A stretch of DNA of 64,000 nucleotides, taken from the NCBI RefSeq assembly GCF_030646925.1, contig NZ_JAUSKL010000066.1, positions 1 through 64,000 of the forward strand, given 5' to 3'. Source of the stretch: Candidatus Binatus sp. Lineage in GTDB: Bacteria > Desulfobacterota > Binatia > Binatales > Binataceae. Numbering within the stretch: position 1 is the stretch's first letter; every line of letters starts with the position of its first letter. The position numbers were made by a program, and so were the translations under genes. Shown in pieces: positions 43,078 to 51,681 of this stretch. The notes under the pieces were generated by a model. That model had not been told where the DNA came from. It saw nothing but the letters and a program-made list of their open reading frames with translations, and made no database searches.

Positions 43078-43538
43078 TGAACTGTTTTGAAACGAGAAAT
43101 GAGTTCCCGGCGTTGTGGCGCAAGACCGCCAGCGCCGAGCGGCGCGCGGAATTGTTGGCGCATCTGGCGGGATGCGCGAAATGCGATCGCGCTTTTCGCG
43201 CCTTCGCACTCACGGCGCCGGTGCTGCACTCGGACTCCGAGCCGCCTGCCGCATCGGCGCGATCGCCGGGAGACCGCCGCGATTTTTCGGCGTTCGATCG
43301 TCCACTTCGGTTCGCTTCGATTCCACGCGTCGAACAAGGCCCGCGTCGATGGCTCGCGATGTCAGCCGCGGCGGCGATTTTCGTGTTTGCCAGCGGCGCC
43401 GCCTATCTATCGGCGCGCTCGTCGAGCGACACTTTGAACGACCTACTGTCGAAGCCGGAGATCAGCGCGACTTCCGAGGCTGCGGCCGATCCGTTCGCGC
43501 CCGAATTGCCATCAATCGAGAGCGATCTTGCCAGCTAG
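43074..43538 (+). CDS. Membrane anti-sigma factor with ZAS-type motif
   Basis: 154 residues. The zinc-binding anti-sigma motif is HLAGCAKC (H, then CxxC), about residues 30-38. A Ser/Pro-rich linker follows, then a transmembrane helix (about 97-114, LAMSAAAAIFVFASGAA) and a periplasmic part of 40 residues. It overlaps the sigma gene by 4 bp, as expected for a cognate anti-sigma. Its 3' end overlaps the next gene's TTG start. Confidence 0.85.
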   Translation: MMNCFETRNEFPALWRKTASAERRAELLAHLAGCAKCDRAFRAFALTAPVLHSDSEPPAASARSPGDRRDFSAFDRPLRFASIPRVEQGPRRWLAMSAAAAIFVFASGAAYLSARSSSDTLNDLLSKPEISATSEAAADPFAPELPSIESDLAS

Positions 43539-43956
43539 ATCGAATATCTGGATGCTTGCGCTCGTTGGGGTTTCCTGCCTGCTAATTGGTTTTGCGGGAA
43601 CCAACCTAGCATACCGGTATCACTACCTGCGGCCGCCCGGCGGCTCGATTATTGAACGGATGGGGCGCGATCTCAATTTGACGCCGGCACAACGGGACAA
43701 GATCGGCGACATCATGCGCGACTCCCGGTTCAAGGTGATCCAGGCGCGCCGCGACTACGAGCATCAGCGTCACCAGCTCTTTTGGAAGGCGCTCACCGAA
43801 GTTCGAGGGGTGCTCACCGCTCAGCAGCAGCAGAAATTCGACCACGAATTTGCGCGTCCGTGGGCGGGACACGACGGACCTGACGACGATTTCGGGCATC
43901 ATCACGGGCCGATGCACGGCCCGGGCGATCCGCCTGCGCCGCCGCCGCCGCGATAA
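43528..43956 (+). CDS. Spy/CpxP-like periplasmic protein
   Basis: 142 residues from a TTG start overlapping the anti-sigma gene. A signal anchor lies at about 8-28. Two LTxxQ-type repeats are seen: LTPAQRDKIGDIMRDSR and LTAQQQQKFDHEFARP, the helical cradle of Spy and CpxP chaperones or metal-binding relatives such as CnrX. The His/Asp/Pro-rich tail (FGHHHGPMHGPGDPPAP) suggests Ni, Co or Cu binding. With the ECF pair it forms an envelope or metal-sensing operon. It ends 3 bp before the convergent TPR gene. Confidence 0.85.
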   Translation: MPARSNIWMLALVGVSCLLIGFAGTNLAYRYHYLRPPGGSIIERMGRDLNLTPAQRDKIGDIMRDSRFKVIQARRDYEHQRHQLFWKALTEVRGVLTAQQQQKFDHEFARPWAGHDGPDDDFGHHHGPMHGPGDPPAPPPPR

Positions 43957-43959
43957 CCT

Positions 43960-44532
43960 CTATAGCGCGCCCATCTGGCGCAGCACTTTCTCTGCTTCGG
44001 ACGACGCCGCGGGATTCTTGGTGTCGGCGAGCGCGATCTTCAGATATTTCATCGCTTCATCGCGGCTGCCTTTCTCCGCGAGCAACTGGCCGATCCGCAG
44101 CGCCGCGAACGAATTTCCCGAATCGATTTCGTACGCCTTGCGATAATAGACCAGCGCGTCCTGCGTTTTTGGCGGCGTGAACGACATGTACGCCTCGCCG
44201 ATATTCAGGTAGGCGCTGACCTGCTTGGGGTCGTGCTTCACCAGTTTTTGATAGACCTTGATCACGTTTTCGAAATCCGAGCGCGAGTTGTAATAGAGGC
44301 CGAGGTAAACGTAGGAGGCGTCATAGTCCGGATCGATTTCGGTCGCCTGCCACAAAAGCTTTACGGCGGCGTTACTGTCGGTCATCTTGATCGCGGCATC
44401 GACCAGCGCCCGCGCCTTGGCCGAGTTTGAATCCTGCGCGAACGCAGTTGTCGCTGCCGGGAGAATCTGAGGCGTGAGGAGAGCGAACAGCAGAGCGATC
44501 CGGACAAGTTTCAGAACAATTCGATCGCGCAT
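43960..44532 (-). CDS. Secreted TPR-repeat protein
   Basis: 190 residues from the ATG at 44532; an earlier ATG at 44628 adds unrelated residues. The signal peptide runs to AFAQD (about 33). Tetratricopeptide repeats follow: AVKLLWQATEIDPDYDASYV, ENVIKVYQKLVKHDPKQVSA and ALRIGQLLAEKGSRDEAMKY are typical. It is likely a periplasmic scaffold of unknown partners. It runs convergently with the ECF operon and divergently from the hydrolase genes. Confidence 0.8.
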   Translation of the reverse strand: MRDRIVLKLVRIALLFALLTPQILPAATTAFAQDSNSAKARALVDAAIKMTDSNAAVKLLWQATEIDPDYDASYVYLGLYYNSRSDFENVIKVYQKLVKHDPKQVSAYLNIGEAYMSFTPPKTQDALVYYRKAYEIDSGNSFAALRIGQLLAEKGSRDEAMKYLKIALADTKNPAASSEAEKVLRQMGAL

Positions 44533-44645
44533 GGCTTCAGGTTGATCGCGGATAATAGTACTAGGATGGTGGCACGAAAGAGTTGCGCTGCAAAGTACGG
44601 CGGCGGTGCGAGAGGACGCGGCACCCACAAGATTAGAAATAGCCG

Positions 44646-45461
44646 ATGAAAGAGCATCGATACAAAGTCAATGGCTTGACGCTTAACTGCGTCGATTACG
44701 GCGGCGAAGGCAAACAGTCGATGCTGTTCATCCACGGTGGCGGGGCGCACGCGCGCTGGTGGGATTTTATCGCGCCGGCGTTTATCGGCGACTTCCACGT
44801 GCTCGCACTCGATCAGCGCGGCCACGGCGAGAGCGAATGGCCCGCGGATTGGTCGTTCAGCTCGGCTCATTACGTTGCGGATATCGACGCGGTGCTCGAT
44901 CAGTGGGGCTTCGGCGCGCCGATTTTGATTGGGCATTCGATGGGCGCGCACAACGTGCTGGCGTACGCGGTCGAGCACAGCGATCGGCTGCGCGCGATGG
45001 TCGCCGTCGATAGTCCCGCCGACTACACCGACGAGTCGGTGGTGTTCATGCGCACTTATGCCGACAAGCCGCCGCGGGTGTTCGGCTCGCTGGAAGAGGC
45101 GGTCGAGAATTTCAAGGTGATGCCGCGCGAGACGATGGCGAAGAAGGAAATCCTCGATCATATCGCGCGCCTCAGCTACAAGCGGCGCGACGACGGTTCG
45201 TGGATTCACAAAGTGGATCGGCGCACGATGATACGGCGGCCGTCGAAGGTGTGGCACTCGCTCTCGAATATCAAATGCCCGTCGTTGATCATCAAGATAA
45301 CGCAGAGTCCGGTGCTCGAACTTAAAGACGCGAAAAAGATGATCGCGAAGATTCCCGATGCTCGCCTGGCGCTAATCGACGATTCGTACCATCACGTGAT
45401 GCTCGACAATCCGGCGGCGCTGATCGCGGCGCTCAAGGATTTCGTCACAGATTTCAAATGA
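44646..45461 (+). CDS. Alpha/beta hydrolase
   Basis: 271 residues. The oxyanion HGGGAHARWW (about 30-39) precedes LALDQRGHGESEWPADWSFS. The nucleophile elbow is GHSMGAHNV (Ser about 100). The catalytic Asp lies near SPVLELKDAK and the His in DDSYHHVMLDNP. The closest types are bromoperoxidase-like or C-C hydrolases. The substrate is unknown. It overlaps the next hydrolase gene by 4 bp. Confidence 0.87.
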   Translation: MKEHRYKVNGLTLNCVDYGGEGKQSMLFIHGGGAHARWWDFIAPAFIGDFHVLALDQRGHGESEWPADWSFSSAHYVADIDAVLDQWGFGAPILIGHSMGAHNVLAYAVEHSDRLRAMVAVDSPADYTDESVVFMRTYADKPPRVFGSLEEAVENFKVMPRETMAKKEILDHIARLSYKRRDDGSWIHKVDRRTMIRRPSKVWHSLSNIKCPSLIIKITQSPVLELKDAKKMIAKIPDARLALIDDSYHHVMLDNPAALIAALKDFVTDFK

Positions 45462-46312
45462 CGCAGCCGGAGAGCCATCCGCCCCCGCACAGCCATCTGC
45501 TCGAAGGATCGCCGCGCTTGCATTACCTCGAGTGGAATCCCGAAGCGCGGAGAACGATCGTGCTGCTGCACGGCAACTCCGCCAACGCTTGGTGGTGGGA
45601 GCCGGTCGCGCGCGCGATCTCGCCGGAGTTTCGAATACTGGCGCTCGATCAACGCGGGCACGGCGACAGCGAATGGGTGCGTCCGCCGTCCTACACGCCG
45701 GCCGACTACGCCGGCGACATCGCGCGGTTGCTCGATCACGCGAGCCGCGGTGATGAAACACCGATGGTCGCAGGACACAGCATGGGCGGGCTCAGCGTGC
45801 TCGCGTTTGCGGAGCGGCATCCGGCGCGCGCGCGAGCGATCGTCGCGATCGATGTGGCAGTCACGTCGAGCCGCGGGCGCGATCGCTATCTGCGGCGGCT
45901 CAAGTCGCTGCCAGTCGTGACGTATCCCGATCTCGAGACTGCGACGGCGCGCTTTCGCCTGATGCCCGACGAAGGCAGCATCGACGCGGGCATTTTGCGC
46001 GAGATCGCCGAGAAGAGTATCGCGCGCACCGAAGACGGCCGCTGGACGCTTAAATTTGATCGCGAGAGTTTTTTCGGCAGTGACGGCCTCGCGGTGCTGG
46101 AGGCGATGAAGAAAATTCAAGTTCCGACATTGTTGGTGCGCGCGGAACATAGCCGGATCATGACCGACGAAGCGGCGCGCGAGGCAGAGGCCTCGAATCC
46201 ATTGGCGGAGTTGGTGACGATTCTCGGTGCGCATCATCACGTGCTACTCGAGAATCCGGCCGCGGTGGCGCAGGTGCTCGAAACCTTCGCCAAAAATGTT
46301 GGTTGGGCCTAA
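45458..46312 (+). CDS. Alpha/beta hydrolase, paralogue of the preceding gene
   Basis: 284 residues. VLLHGNSANAWWWEPVARAI, LALDQRGHGDSEWVRPPSYT and the nucleophile elbow AGHSMGGLSVLAFAERHPAR mirror the preceding gene (LALDQRGHGESEW, GHSMGAHNV), with similar end motifs (HHHVLLENP). The two are a tandem pair of diverged paralogues. Start overlaps the upstream stop by 4 bp. Its stop overlaps the convergent GNAT gene by 4 bp. Confidence 0.87.
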   Translation: MTQPESHPPPHSHLLEGSPRLHYLEWNPEARRTIVLLHGNSANAWWWEPVARAISPEFRILALDQRGHGDSEWVRPPSYTPADYAGDIARLLDHASRGDETPMVAGHSMGGLSVLAFAERHPARARAIVAIDVAVTSSRGRDRYLRRLKSLPVVTYPDLETATARFRLMPDEGSIDAGILREIAEKSIARTEDGRWTLKFDRESFFGSDGLAVLEAMKKIQVPTLLVRAEHSRIMTDEAAREAEASNPLAELVTILGAHHHVLLENPAAVAQVLETFAKNVGWA

Positions 46313-46752
46313 AGTGCGCGCTCCATCGTGCGATGCGGGATGCCGGCTTCGTCGAACACCTCGCCAATCGGAACGTAGCCTTCCTTGAGGTAGAAGCCCT
46401 CGGCGGAAATCTGCGCGTGCAGCACCGCCTTGGTACGCCCGCGGGATCGCGCATGCTCCATCAGGAAGCGCAGGATGCGTTGGCCGATCCCGCGCTCGCG
46501 CAGATTCTTCAGCACCGCCATCCGGCCAATCTTTACTTCATCGGCACCGTGCTCGAGCATCCGGCCGGTTCCCACCGCCTCGCCGTCGATAAGCGCGAGC
46601 GCGTGGAACGCGTGCGCGTCGTCGGCATCGAGTTCGATTTCCCCGGGCACCTGCTGCTCTTCGATAAATACCCGACGCCGAATAGCGAACGCCCGTTGCA
46701 GGTCGTCAGGTGATTCGATCGCGATCACTTTTATGCGCCAGTTCTCTGCCAC
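46309..46752 (-). CDS. GNAT family N-acetyltransferase
   Basis: 147 residues. The start is MAENWRIKVIAIESPDDLQR, with DELFIEEQQVPGEIELDADD-like acidic residues in the middle, and motif A is AVLKNLRERGIGQRILRFLM. The C-terminal LKEGYVPIGEVFDEAGIPHR closes the fold. It belongs to the ElaA/YjcF type of small acetyltransferases. No substrate is evident. Its stop overlaps the hydrolase stop in convergent orientation. Confidence 0.85.
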   Translation of the reverse strand: MAENWRIKVIAIESPDDLQRAFAIRRRVFIEEQQVPGEIELDADDAHAFHALALIDGEAVGTGRMLEHGADEVKIGRMAVLKNLRERGIGQRILRFLMEHARSRGRTKAVLHAQISAEGFYLKEGYVPIGEVFDEAGIPHRTMERAL

Positions 46753-46876
46753 AAAAATTGGAGTATCGCGCGCATCGACGATTCGTCAAATCGGCTTGGT
46801 GCCAAATCGCGAGCCTGTGGTAGGCTGCCAGCGAGCGACTGTCCATCGGCCTTCGCGATGCCGCCGGGAGACCACG

Positions 46877-47857
46877 ATGCCGCAGATTTCGGAAACCATC
46901 TACGCGCCTGAGTTGGAGCGCGGCCAATGGATTCAGCACGGACCGGTCGGCCTGAAAGCGCTGCGCGGCAAGGCGGTCGTGCTGGTCGATTTTTGGGATT
47001 ACACCTGCGTCAATTGCATCAGGACGCTGCCGTACGTCGCGGGATGGCATCGGCGATACGCCGACCGCGGGCTGGTCGTGGTCGGCGTGCACGCGCCCGA
47101 GTTCAGTTTCGCGCGTGAAGGATCGCACGTCGCCGAGGCGGCCAAACGTTTCGGCCTCGAGTATCCAATCGTGCTCGACAATGAATATGCAATCTGGCGC
47201 GCGTACTCGAATCGCTGCTGGCCGGCCAAGTATCTCGTCGATTCGAAAGGGCGCATCCGCTACTACCACTTTGGCGAGGGCTCGTATCAGGAGAGCGAAG
47301 TCGCGATTCAAACTGCGCTCCGCGAGTTGAATCCCACGGCCAGCCTGCCGCCGCCGATCGAACCGATGCGCGACATGGACCGGCCGGGCGTGGTCTGTTA
47401 CCGCGTGACGCCAGAGCTTTACCTCGGACACGCGCGCGGACAGTTCGGAAATCCCGAAGGCGTGACGCGCGATCGTCCCCACGATTATCGCGATATCGGT
47501 CCGCACGTCGAGGGCATGACTTATCTTGCAGGCCGATGGCGCGTCGAAAGCGAGGCGGCGATTGCCGAGATTGCCGGTGCCGCGATTTCGCTCAGATACA
47601 CAGCCAAAGATGTGAACCTGGTGATGGCGCCGCCGGCCGACGCGAGCGTTCGCGTCGAGATCAAGGTTGAAGGCTCACAGAAACCGGGCGAGGACGTGAA
47701 GTTCGAAGGCAATCGCGGATTGGTCACGGTCGATCGGCCGCGGATGTACAGCCTGGTCGCCAACGACTCGGTCGTGTCGGGATCGATCGTGCTGCGCGCG
47801 GAGCAGGCGGGCCTTTCGGTGTACGCGTTCACTTTTATTTCGTGCGCGGTGGCGTGA
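46877..47857 (+). CDS. Redoxin with DipZ-like C-terminal domain
   Basis: 326 residues from the ATG 46877, preceded by GGGAG. The N-terminal thioredoxin-like domain has VDFWDYTCVNCIRTLPYVAG with a CVNC redox centre, then HAPEFSFAREGSHVAEAAKR and VLDNEYAIWRAYSNRCWPAK. The C-terminal beta-rich part (SLRYTAKDVNLVMAPPADAS) resembles the C-terminus of DipZ. The CcdA-type membrane domain that normally precedes it in DipZ is missing and no signal peptide is seen, so this is a soluble version. The electron donor is unknown. Confidence 0.82.
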   Translation: MPQISETIYAPELERGQWIQHGPVGLKALRGKAVVLVDFWDYTCVNCIRTLPYVAGWHRRYADRGLVVVGVHAPEFSFAREGSHVAEAAKRFGLEYPIVLDNEYAIWRAYSNRCWPAKYLVDSKGRIRYYHFGEGSYQESEVAIQTALRELNPTASLPPPIEPMRDMDRPGVVCYRVTPELYLGHARGQFGNPEGVTRDRPHDYRDIGPHVEGMTYLAGRWRVESEAAIAEIAGAAISLRYTAKDVNLVMAPPADASVRVEIKVEGSQKPGEDVKFEGNRGLVTVDRPRMYSLVANDSVVSGSIVLRAEQAGLSVYAFTFISCAVA

Positions 47858-47887
47858 GATCGAGCGAAAACGGAGAGGGGACTGACG

Positions 47888-48685
47888 ATGGCCGAGCAAG
47901 AGCAGCGCGCAACCGACGAGGAAATACGGATCGCTGCGGAAATGGTTCTCGAGGCTCGCTATCCGATCGCGCTGACGGGCGCGGGGATGTCGGTCGAGAG
48001 CGGGATTCCGCCGTTTCGCGGGCCGGGCGGACTCTGGACCAAGTACGGCGAGCCGCCGATGAATGGATTTCAGCGCTTCCTCGCGGATCCGAAAAAGGCG
48101 TGGGAAGAGCGGCTCAGCAAGCGCAACGACGAACTGTTCAAACCGCTCAGCGTCGCGCGGCCGAACCCCGGTCATCACGCGCTGGCGGAACTCGAGCAAC
48201 TCGGCATACTGCGATTCGTGATTACGCAGAACGTCGATGACTTGCATCGGCAGGCCGGGCAGCAATCGCTCGCGGAGATTCACGGCAACTGGACGCTGAT
48301 CCGATGCCTCGATTGCACCAAGCGTTTTCACGCCGACGCGATCAGCCTCGAAGTGCTGCCGCCGGTGTGTCCGCGATGCGGCGGGATGCTGAAGGCCGAC
48401 ACGGTATCGTTCGGCGAGCCGATTCCGACCGACGTGCTCAATCAATGCGCCGAGCATTCCGCACGCGCCGACCTGGTGATCGTGGCGGGAACGTCGGCGA
48501 CGGTCTATCCGGCGGCGGGCTTTGCGCTCGAGGTGAAGCAGCGCGGCGGAACGCTGATCGAAGTCAATCTTTACGATTCGGAAATCACGCGCATCTGCGA
48601 TGTGAGCCTGCGCGGCGGCGCCGCCGAGGTGCTGCCGCGATTGGTCAGCGCGATTGGCGCGATTCGCAAAGCGTCACTGTCGTAA
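47888..48685 (+). CDS. cobB: NAD-dependent protein deacylase (sirtuin, CobB-like)
   Basis: 265 residues. GAGMSVESGIPPFRGPGGLW (NAD site) is followed by TQNVDDLHRQAGQ and the catalytic His in IHGNWTLIRC. The zinc ribbon has CLDC and CPRCGG, two CxxC pairs spaced about 20 residues. GTSATVYPAAGFALEVKQRG ends the Rossmann domain. It removes acetyl or succinyl groups from lysines. It is 30 bp after the redoxin and its 3' end overlaps the convergent glycosyltransferase by 12 bp. Confidence 0.94.
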   Translation: MAEQEQRATDEEIRIAAEMVLEARYPIALTGAGMSVESGIPPFRGPGGLWTKYGEPPMNGFQRFLADPKKAWEERLSKRNDELFKPLSVARPNPGHHALAELEQLGILRFVITQNVDDLHRQAGQQSLAEIHGNWTLIRCLDCTKRFHADAISLEVLPPVCPRCGGMLKADTVSFGEPIPTDVLNQCAEHSARADLVIVAGTSATVYPAAGFALEVKQRGGTLIEVNLYDSEITRICDVSLRGGAAEVLPRLVSAIGAIRKASLS

Positions 48686-50539
48686 GTATCGCGCCGGGAT
48701 CAGATTCTTCGGATCGATATAATCCGGATTCGGCGGCGGCGCGGCGCCGGGCTCGCGCAGATGCAACAGCATCATCCGATCGCTGCCGTCGAGCGAGGTC
48801 GGGTTGCTGATCATCACCACGTCGAAGCGGCTGCGCTGCGCTCGCGAAAGGATGTCGTAGTTGGCGCGCCACGTGAACAGGTACTCAGGCAAGTTCGGCT
48901 CTTTCAGCGAAACGATCGGAATCGTTCGCTGGCTGTAGAATGCGATGCCGTAATTGATCGCGCCGAGGTAGCCGGCCCGCCTGCCATCGATCGCCTTCAT
49001 CGCATGGTCGGTGAAGTTCGCGAGCGAGAGCGTGTTCGCGATCGCTGGCACCACCACGATGTTGACCGCCATCGCGATGAACACCATGCCGGCTGCGCCC
49101 GCGACCACCAGGCGCTCGATTCGAGCGCGCGTGCGGAGCAAAAAAACGCCGGTCAGTTCGAGGGCCACCGGCAGAATCGCCGCCGCGAGCCAATGCTCCC
49201 TGATCGCGGCAATCAGCGCGGCGTTGAATCCGGTCGCGCGAATCTGCATCGGGTGCAGAATCGAGTCGAGAGCATCCGGCCTTGCGATAAGCATCGCGAG
49301 CGATATCAACGCTGCGGTCCCTATCGTCACAAATGCCGCGCCCGAGGCCCGCGTCAGGCGCCGCACCCATCGCTCGGATAGTTCGCGGTGCGCGATCGCG
49401 TCGCGGAGGTAAAGCGCGATCAATGTCGCGAATGCCGGATACATGCAGAGCAGGTAAACGCCGCGCTTGCTCTGCGGGATGTTGTAAAAGACCAGCACCG
49501 CGGCGAACCACACCATCATGTAACGCAGGCGCGAATCGACGGCGCGCGGCTGCCACGTCGCCTGAATCGCGACGATCGGCAGCAGGATCGTCCACGGCAT
49601 AAAGCCGGCCAGCAGCGCCAACTCGGTGTAGTAGAAGCGATGGATATGGCCTTCGTGGAAATCCTGGCCGCCCGCGAGCCGCAGCAAATTTTCCGAGAGG
49701 ATCTGTTTGCGGAAAAATGCCGGGCCACCTTCGATCAAGGCCGCGACGTACCAACTGCCCGCGATCGCGAGCACGATGATCGCGCCGCGAATCAGATTCA
49801 TCTGCGTGATGAGACTCCATCGCCGCTCCAGCGCGATCCAGATGAACGCGACCAGTGCCGGCAGCATCAATCCGATCGGTCCCTTGGTCAGGACCGCGAG
49901 CGCGAGCGCGACGTACATCAGGGTCGTGCGAGTCGTGAGTCCCTCGGCGAACAGGATGAACTCGAAGAACGCGACCTCCATGAAGAAGGTCAATGTCATA
50001 TCGACGCGCGCGCCGGTGGCTGCCTGCAAATATTGAAACGTGGTCGCCATCATCAGCGCCGCGAGTAACGCGACGATGTCGTCGAACAGCCGGCGCACGT
50101 ACAGGTAGCAAACGATCACGCCGGCGATCGCGAGCGCCGCGGACGGCAGCCGCACCGCGAATTCATTGACCCCGCCCGCGACGAACGATGCGAGCGCCGC
50201 CAGCCAATGCATCAGCAGCGGCTTCGACGGCACCTCGATACCCGCGCGCTGCGGCAGGATCACGCCGCCGCCGTGCACAATGTTGAAGACGGTCACCGCC
50301 TCGCGCGGCTCGCCCTTGGTGTAGAGCGGGTAGCCGCCGAGATTAACGAGATAGAGCGCGACGCCGACGATTAGCAGGATCGAAATTGCGTGGCGGCGGT
50401 CGGCGATGAAGCTGAGCCATCGCGGCGCGTCGATTGAACTCGGACGTGCATCTTCGCTCGCGATCGTATGCGTGATCGAAGGATCGATCGCCGGCACTTC
50501 AACCGTCTCTGTATTCTCGCCGCGCTCTGGCATCTGCAA
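48674..50539 (-). CDS. Family 39 (PMT/ArnT-like) glycosyltransferase
   Basis: 621 residues with about eleven membrane helices. The first helix is followed by YPLYTKGEPREAVTVFNIVH, the GT39/ArnT catalytic Asp/Glu loop region (here KGEPREA). PSKPLLMHWLAALASF and VDMTLTFFMEVAFFEFILF follow in the membrane part. Family members transfer sugars from polyprenyl phosphate donors to lipid A or proteins. The nearby uppP makes the carrier lipid, a link at pathway level only. The acceptor is unknown. Its 3' end overlaps the sirtuin gene by 12 bp. Confidence 0.88.
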   Translation of the reverse strand: MQMPERGENTETVEVPAIDPSITHTIASEDARPSSIDAPRWLSFIADRRHAISILLIVGVALYLVNLGGYPLYTKGEPREAVTVFNIVHGGGVILPQRAGIEVPSKPLLMHWLAALASFVAGGVNEFAVRLPSAALAIAGVIVCYLYVRRLFDDIVALLAALMMATTFQYLQAATGARVDMTLTFFMEVAFFEFILFAEGLTTRTTLMYVALALAVLTKGPIGLMLPALVAFIWIALERRWSLITQMNLIRGAIIVLAIAGSWYVAALIEGGPAFFRKQILSENLLRLAGGQDFHEGHIHRFYYTELALLAGFMPWTILLPIVAIQATWQPRAVDSRLRYMMVWFAAVLVFYNIPQSKRGVYLLCMYPAFATLIALYLRDAIAHRELSERWVRRLTRASGAAFVTIGTAALISLAMLIARPDALDSILHPMQIRATGFNAALIAAIREHWLAAAILPVALELTGVFLLRTRARIERLVVAGAAGMVFIAMAVNIVVVPAIANTLSLANFTDHAMKAIDGRRAGYLGAINYGIAFYSQRTIPIVSLKEPNLPEYLFTWRANYDILSRAQRSRFDVVMISNPTSLDGSDRMMLLHLREPGAAPPPNPDYIDPKNLIPARYLRQ

Positions 50540-50630
50540 ACTTTGTTGGGGCCGCGCGCTTTGTCTCGCGACGGTCTCGGACTAACATACCGGCACCAAA
50601 TCGAAATAAGCAGGGGGTCCCCGCGAAAAT

Positions 50631-51458
50631 ATGAAACTCGAAGGCAAAGTGGCAATCGTTACAGGATGCGGCCGCGAACGGGGAATCGGACGCGCGATCG
50701 CGATGCGTCTCGCGAATGACGGCGCCGATATCGTCGCGGCGGATTACTGCCGCTCGATGCCCGGCTATCCAGACGTGAAGTTCGGCCAGATGGAAGAACT
50801 CGAGGGCGTCACCGCCGAGCTGCGCAAACTCGGCCGCCGCGCTATCGCGGTCAAGGTCGATGTAACCGACGAGGCCGAAGTGGCGGTGATGGCGGCGACG
50901 GCGATGAGGGAATTCGGGCATATCGACATCCTGTGCAACAACGCAGGCGGCGGCGTCGGCGGCGGATTCGTCGTCGATCAAACGCTCGATTCGTGGAATC
51001 GCACCGTCGCGATAAATCTGACCGGCACGTTTCTATGCGCCAAGCACGTCGCGCCTAAAATCATTGAAGGCAAGCACGGCGGGCGCATCATCAATACCGC
51101 GTCAATTGCCGGCAAGCGCGGCGGTCCGATGATGGCGGCCTACTGCGCGGCCAAGCACGGCGTGATCGGACTCACGCGGAGCCTCGCGCTCGAACTCGGC
51201 GCATACAATATCACCGTCAACGCGGTATGCCCCGGCTTTGTCGAGACGCAACTGTTCGAGGGCTTGATCAACATGGTCGGCTCGACGCGCAACCTGAATC
51301 GCGAGGCAGTGCTGGAGACGTTTATCGCGCAGGTGCCGATGGGGCGCATGGAGAGCGGCGACGACGTCGCGAACGTGGTCGCGTTTTTGGCGTCGGCGGA
51401 CGGCGGCTACATGACAGGACAGGCGCTGAATATCTGCGGCGGCGTCGAAGTGCACTAG
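50631..51458 (+). CDS. Short-chain dehydrogenase/reductase
   Basis: 275 residues. The cofactor loop is IVTGCGRERGIGRAIAMRLA, with a longer insertion than the usual TGxxxGIG. NNAGGGVGGGFVVDQTLDSW marks the NNAG motif, and the catalytic Tyr-Lys lies in AAYCAAKHGVIGLT with Ser in INTASIAGKR. GQALNICGGVEVH ends the protein. NAD(P) dependence is likely, but the substrate is unknown. Confidence 0.92.
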   Translation: MKLEGKVAIVTGCGRERGIGRAIAMRLANDGADIVAADYCRSMPGYPDVKFGQMEELEGVTAELRKLGRRAIAVKVDVTDEAEVAVMAATAMREFGHIDILCNNAGGGVGGGFVVDQTLDSWNRTVAINLTGTFLCAKHVAPKIIEGKHGGRIINTASIAGKRGGPMMAAYCAAKHGVIGLTRSLALELGAYNITVNAVCPGFVETQLFEGLINMVGSTRNLNREAVLETFIAQVPMGRMESGDDVANVVAFLASADGGYMTGQALNICGGVEVH

Positions 51459-51512
51459 CGCTCGCGGCGCGGAAGCGAAAGCGAGGGCGGAGAGCAGAGA
51501 AGAGAAAATTTT

Positions 51513-51600
51513 CCGAAACCCCTCACGGGTGGAGTTTACCCTGAGCCTCGAAGGGGCCGCTTCCTGGGGCATCAAGATGCGCGCTACGCGCTGTTAGAAA
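51513..51600 (+). repeat. Dispersed palindromic repeat, copy 2 of 3
   Basis: The order CCGAAACCCCTCACGGGT, CTTCCTGGGGCATCAAGATG, CGCGCTACGCGCTGTTAGAAAA repeats that of copies 1 (18135) and 3 (53663). The GAAACCCC stem partner is interrupted here by a 24-bp insertion, while the second hairpin (GCGC...GCGC) is intact. It lies 54 bp after the SDR stop and before a terminator hairpin. 51459-51681 holds no gene. Confidence 0.75.
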
Positions 51601-51643
51601 ATGGATTCCCGATAGGATTCGCGTTCCAAGTTCGAGACTAAAT

Positions 51644-51674
51644 CATGGGCGGACTCAGGCAGAGCCCGCCCATG
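51644..51674. terminator. Terminator hairpin between SDR and Baeyer-Villiger genes
   Basis: CATGGGCGG (51644-51652) pairs with CCGCCCATG (51666-51674) around a 13-base loop. The plus-strand copy is followed by GTTCTTTCT. It lies between convergent genes and can serve both. The T-run is interrupted, so efficiency is uncertain. Confidence 0.6.
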
Positions 51675-51681
51675 GTTCTTT

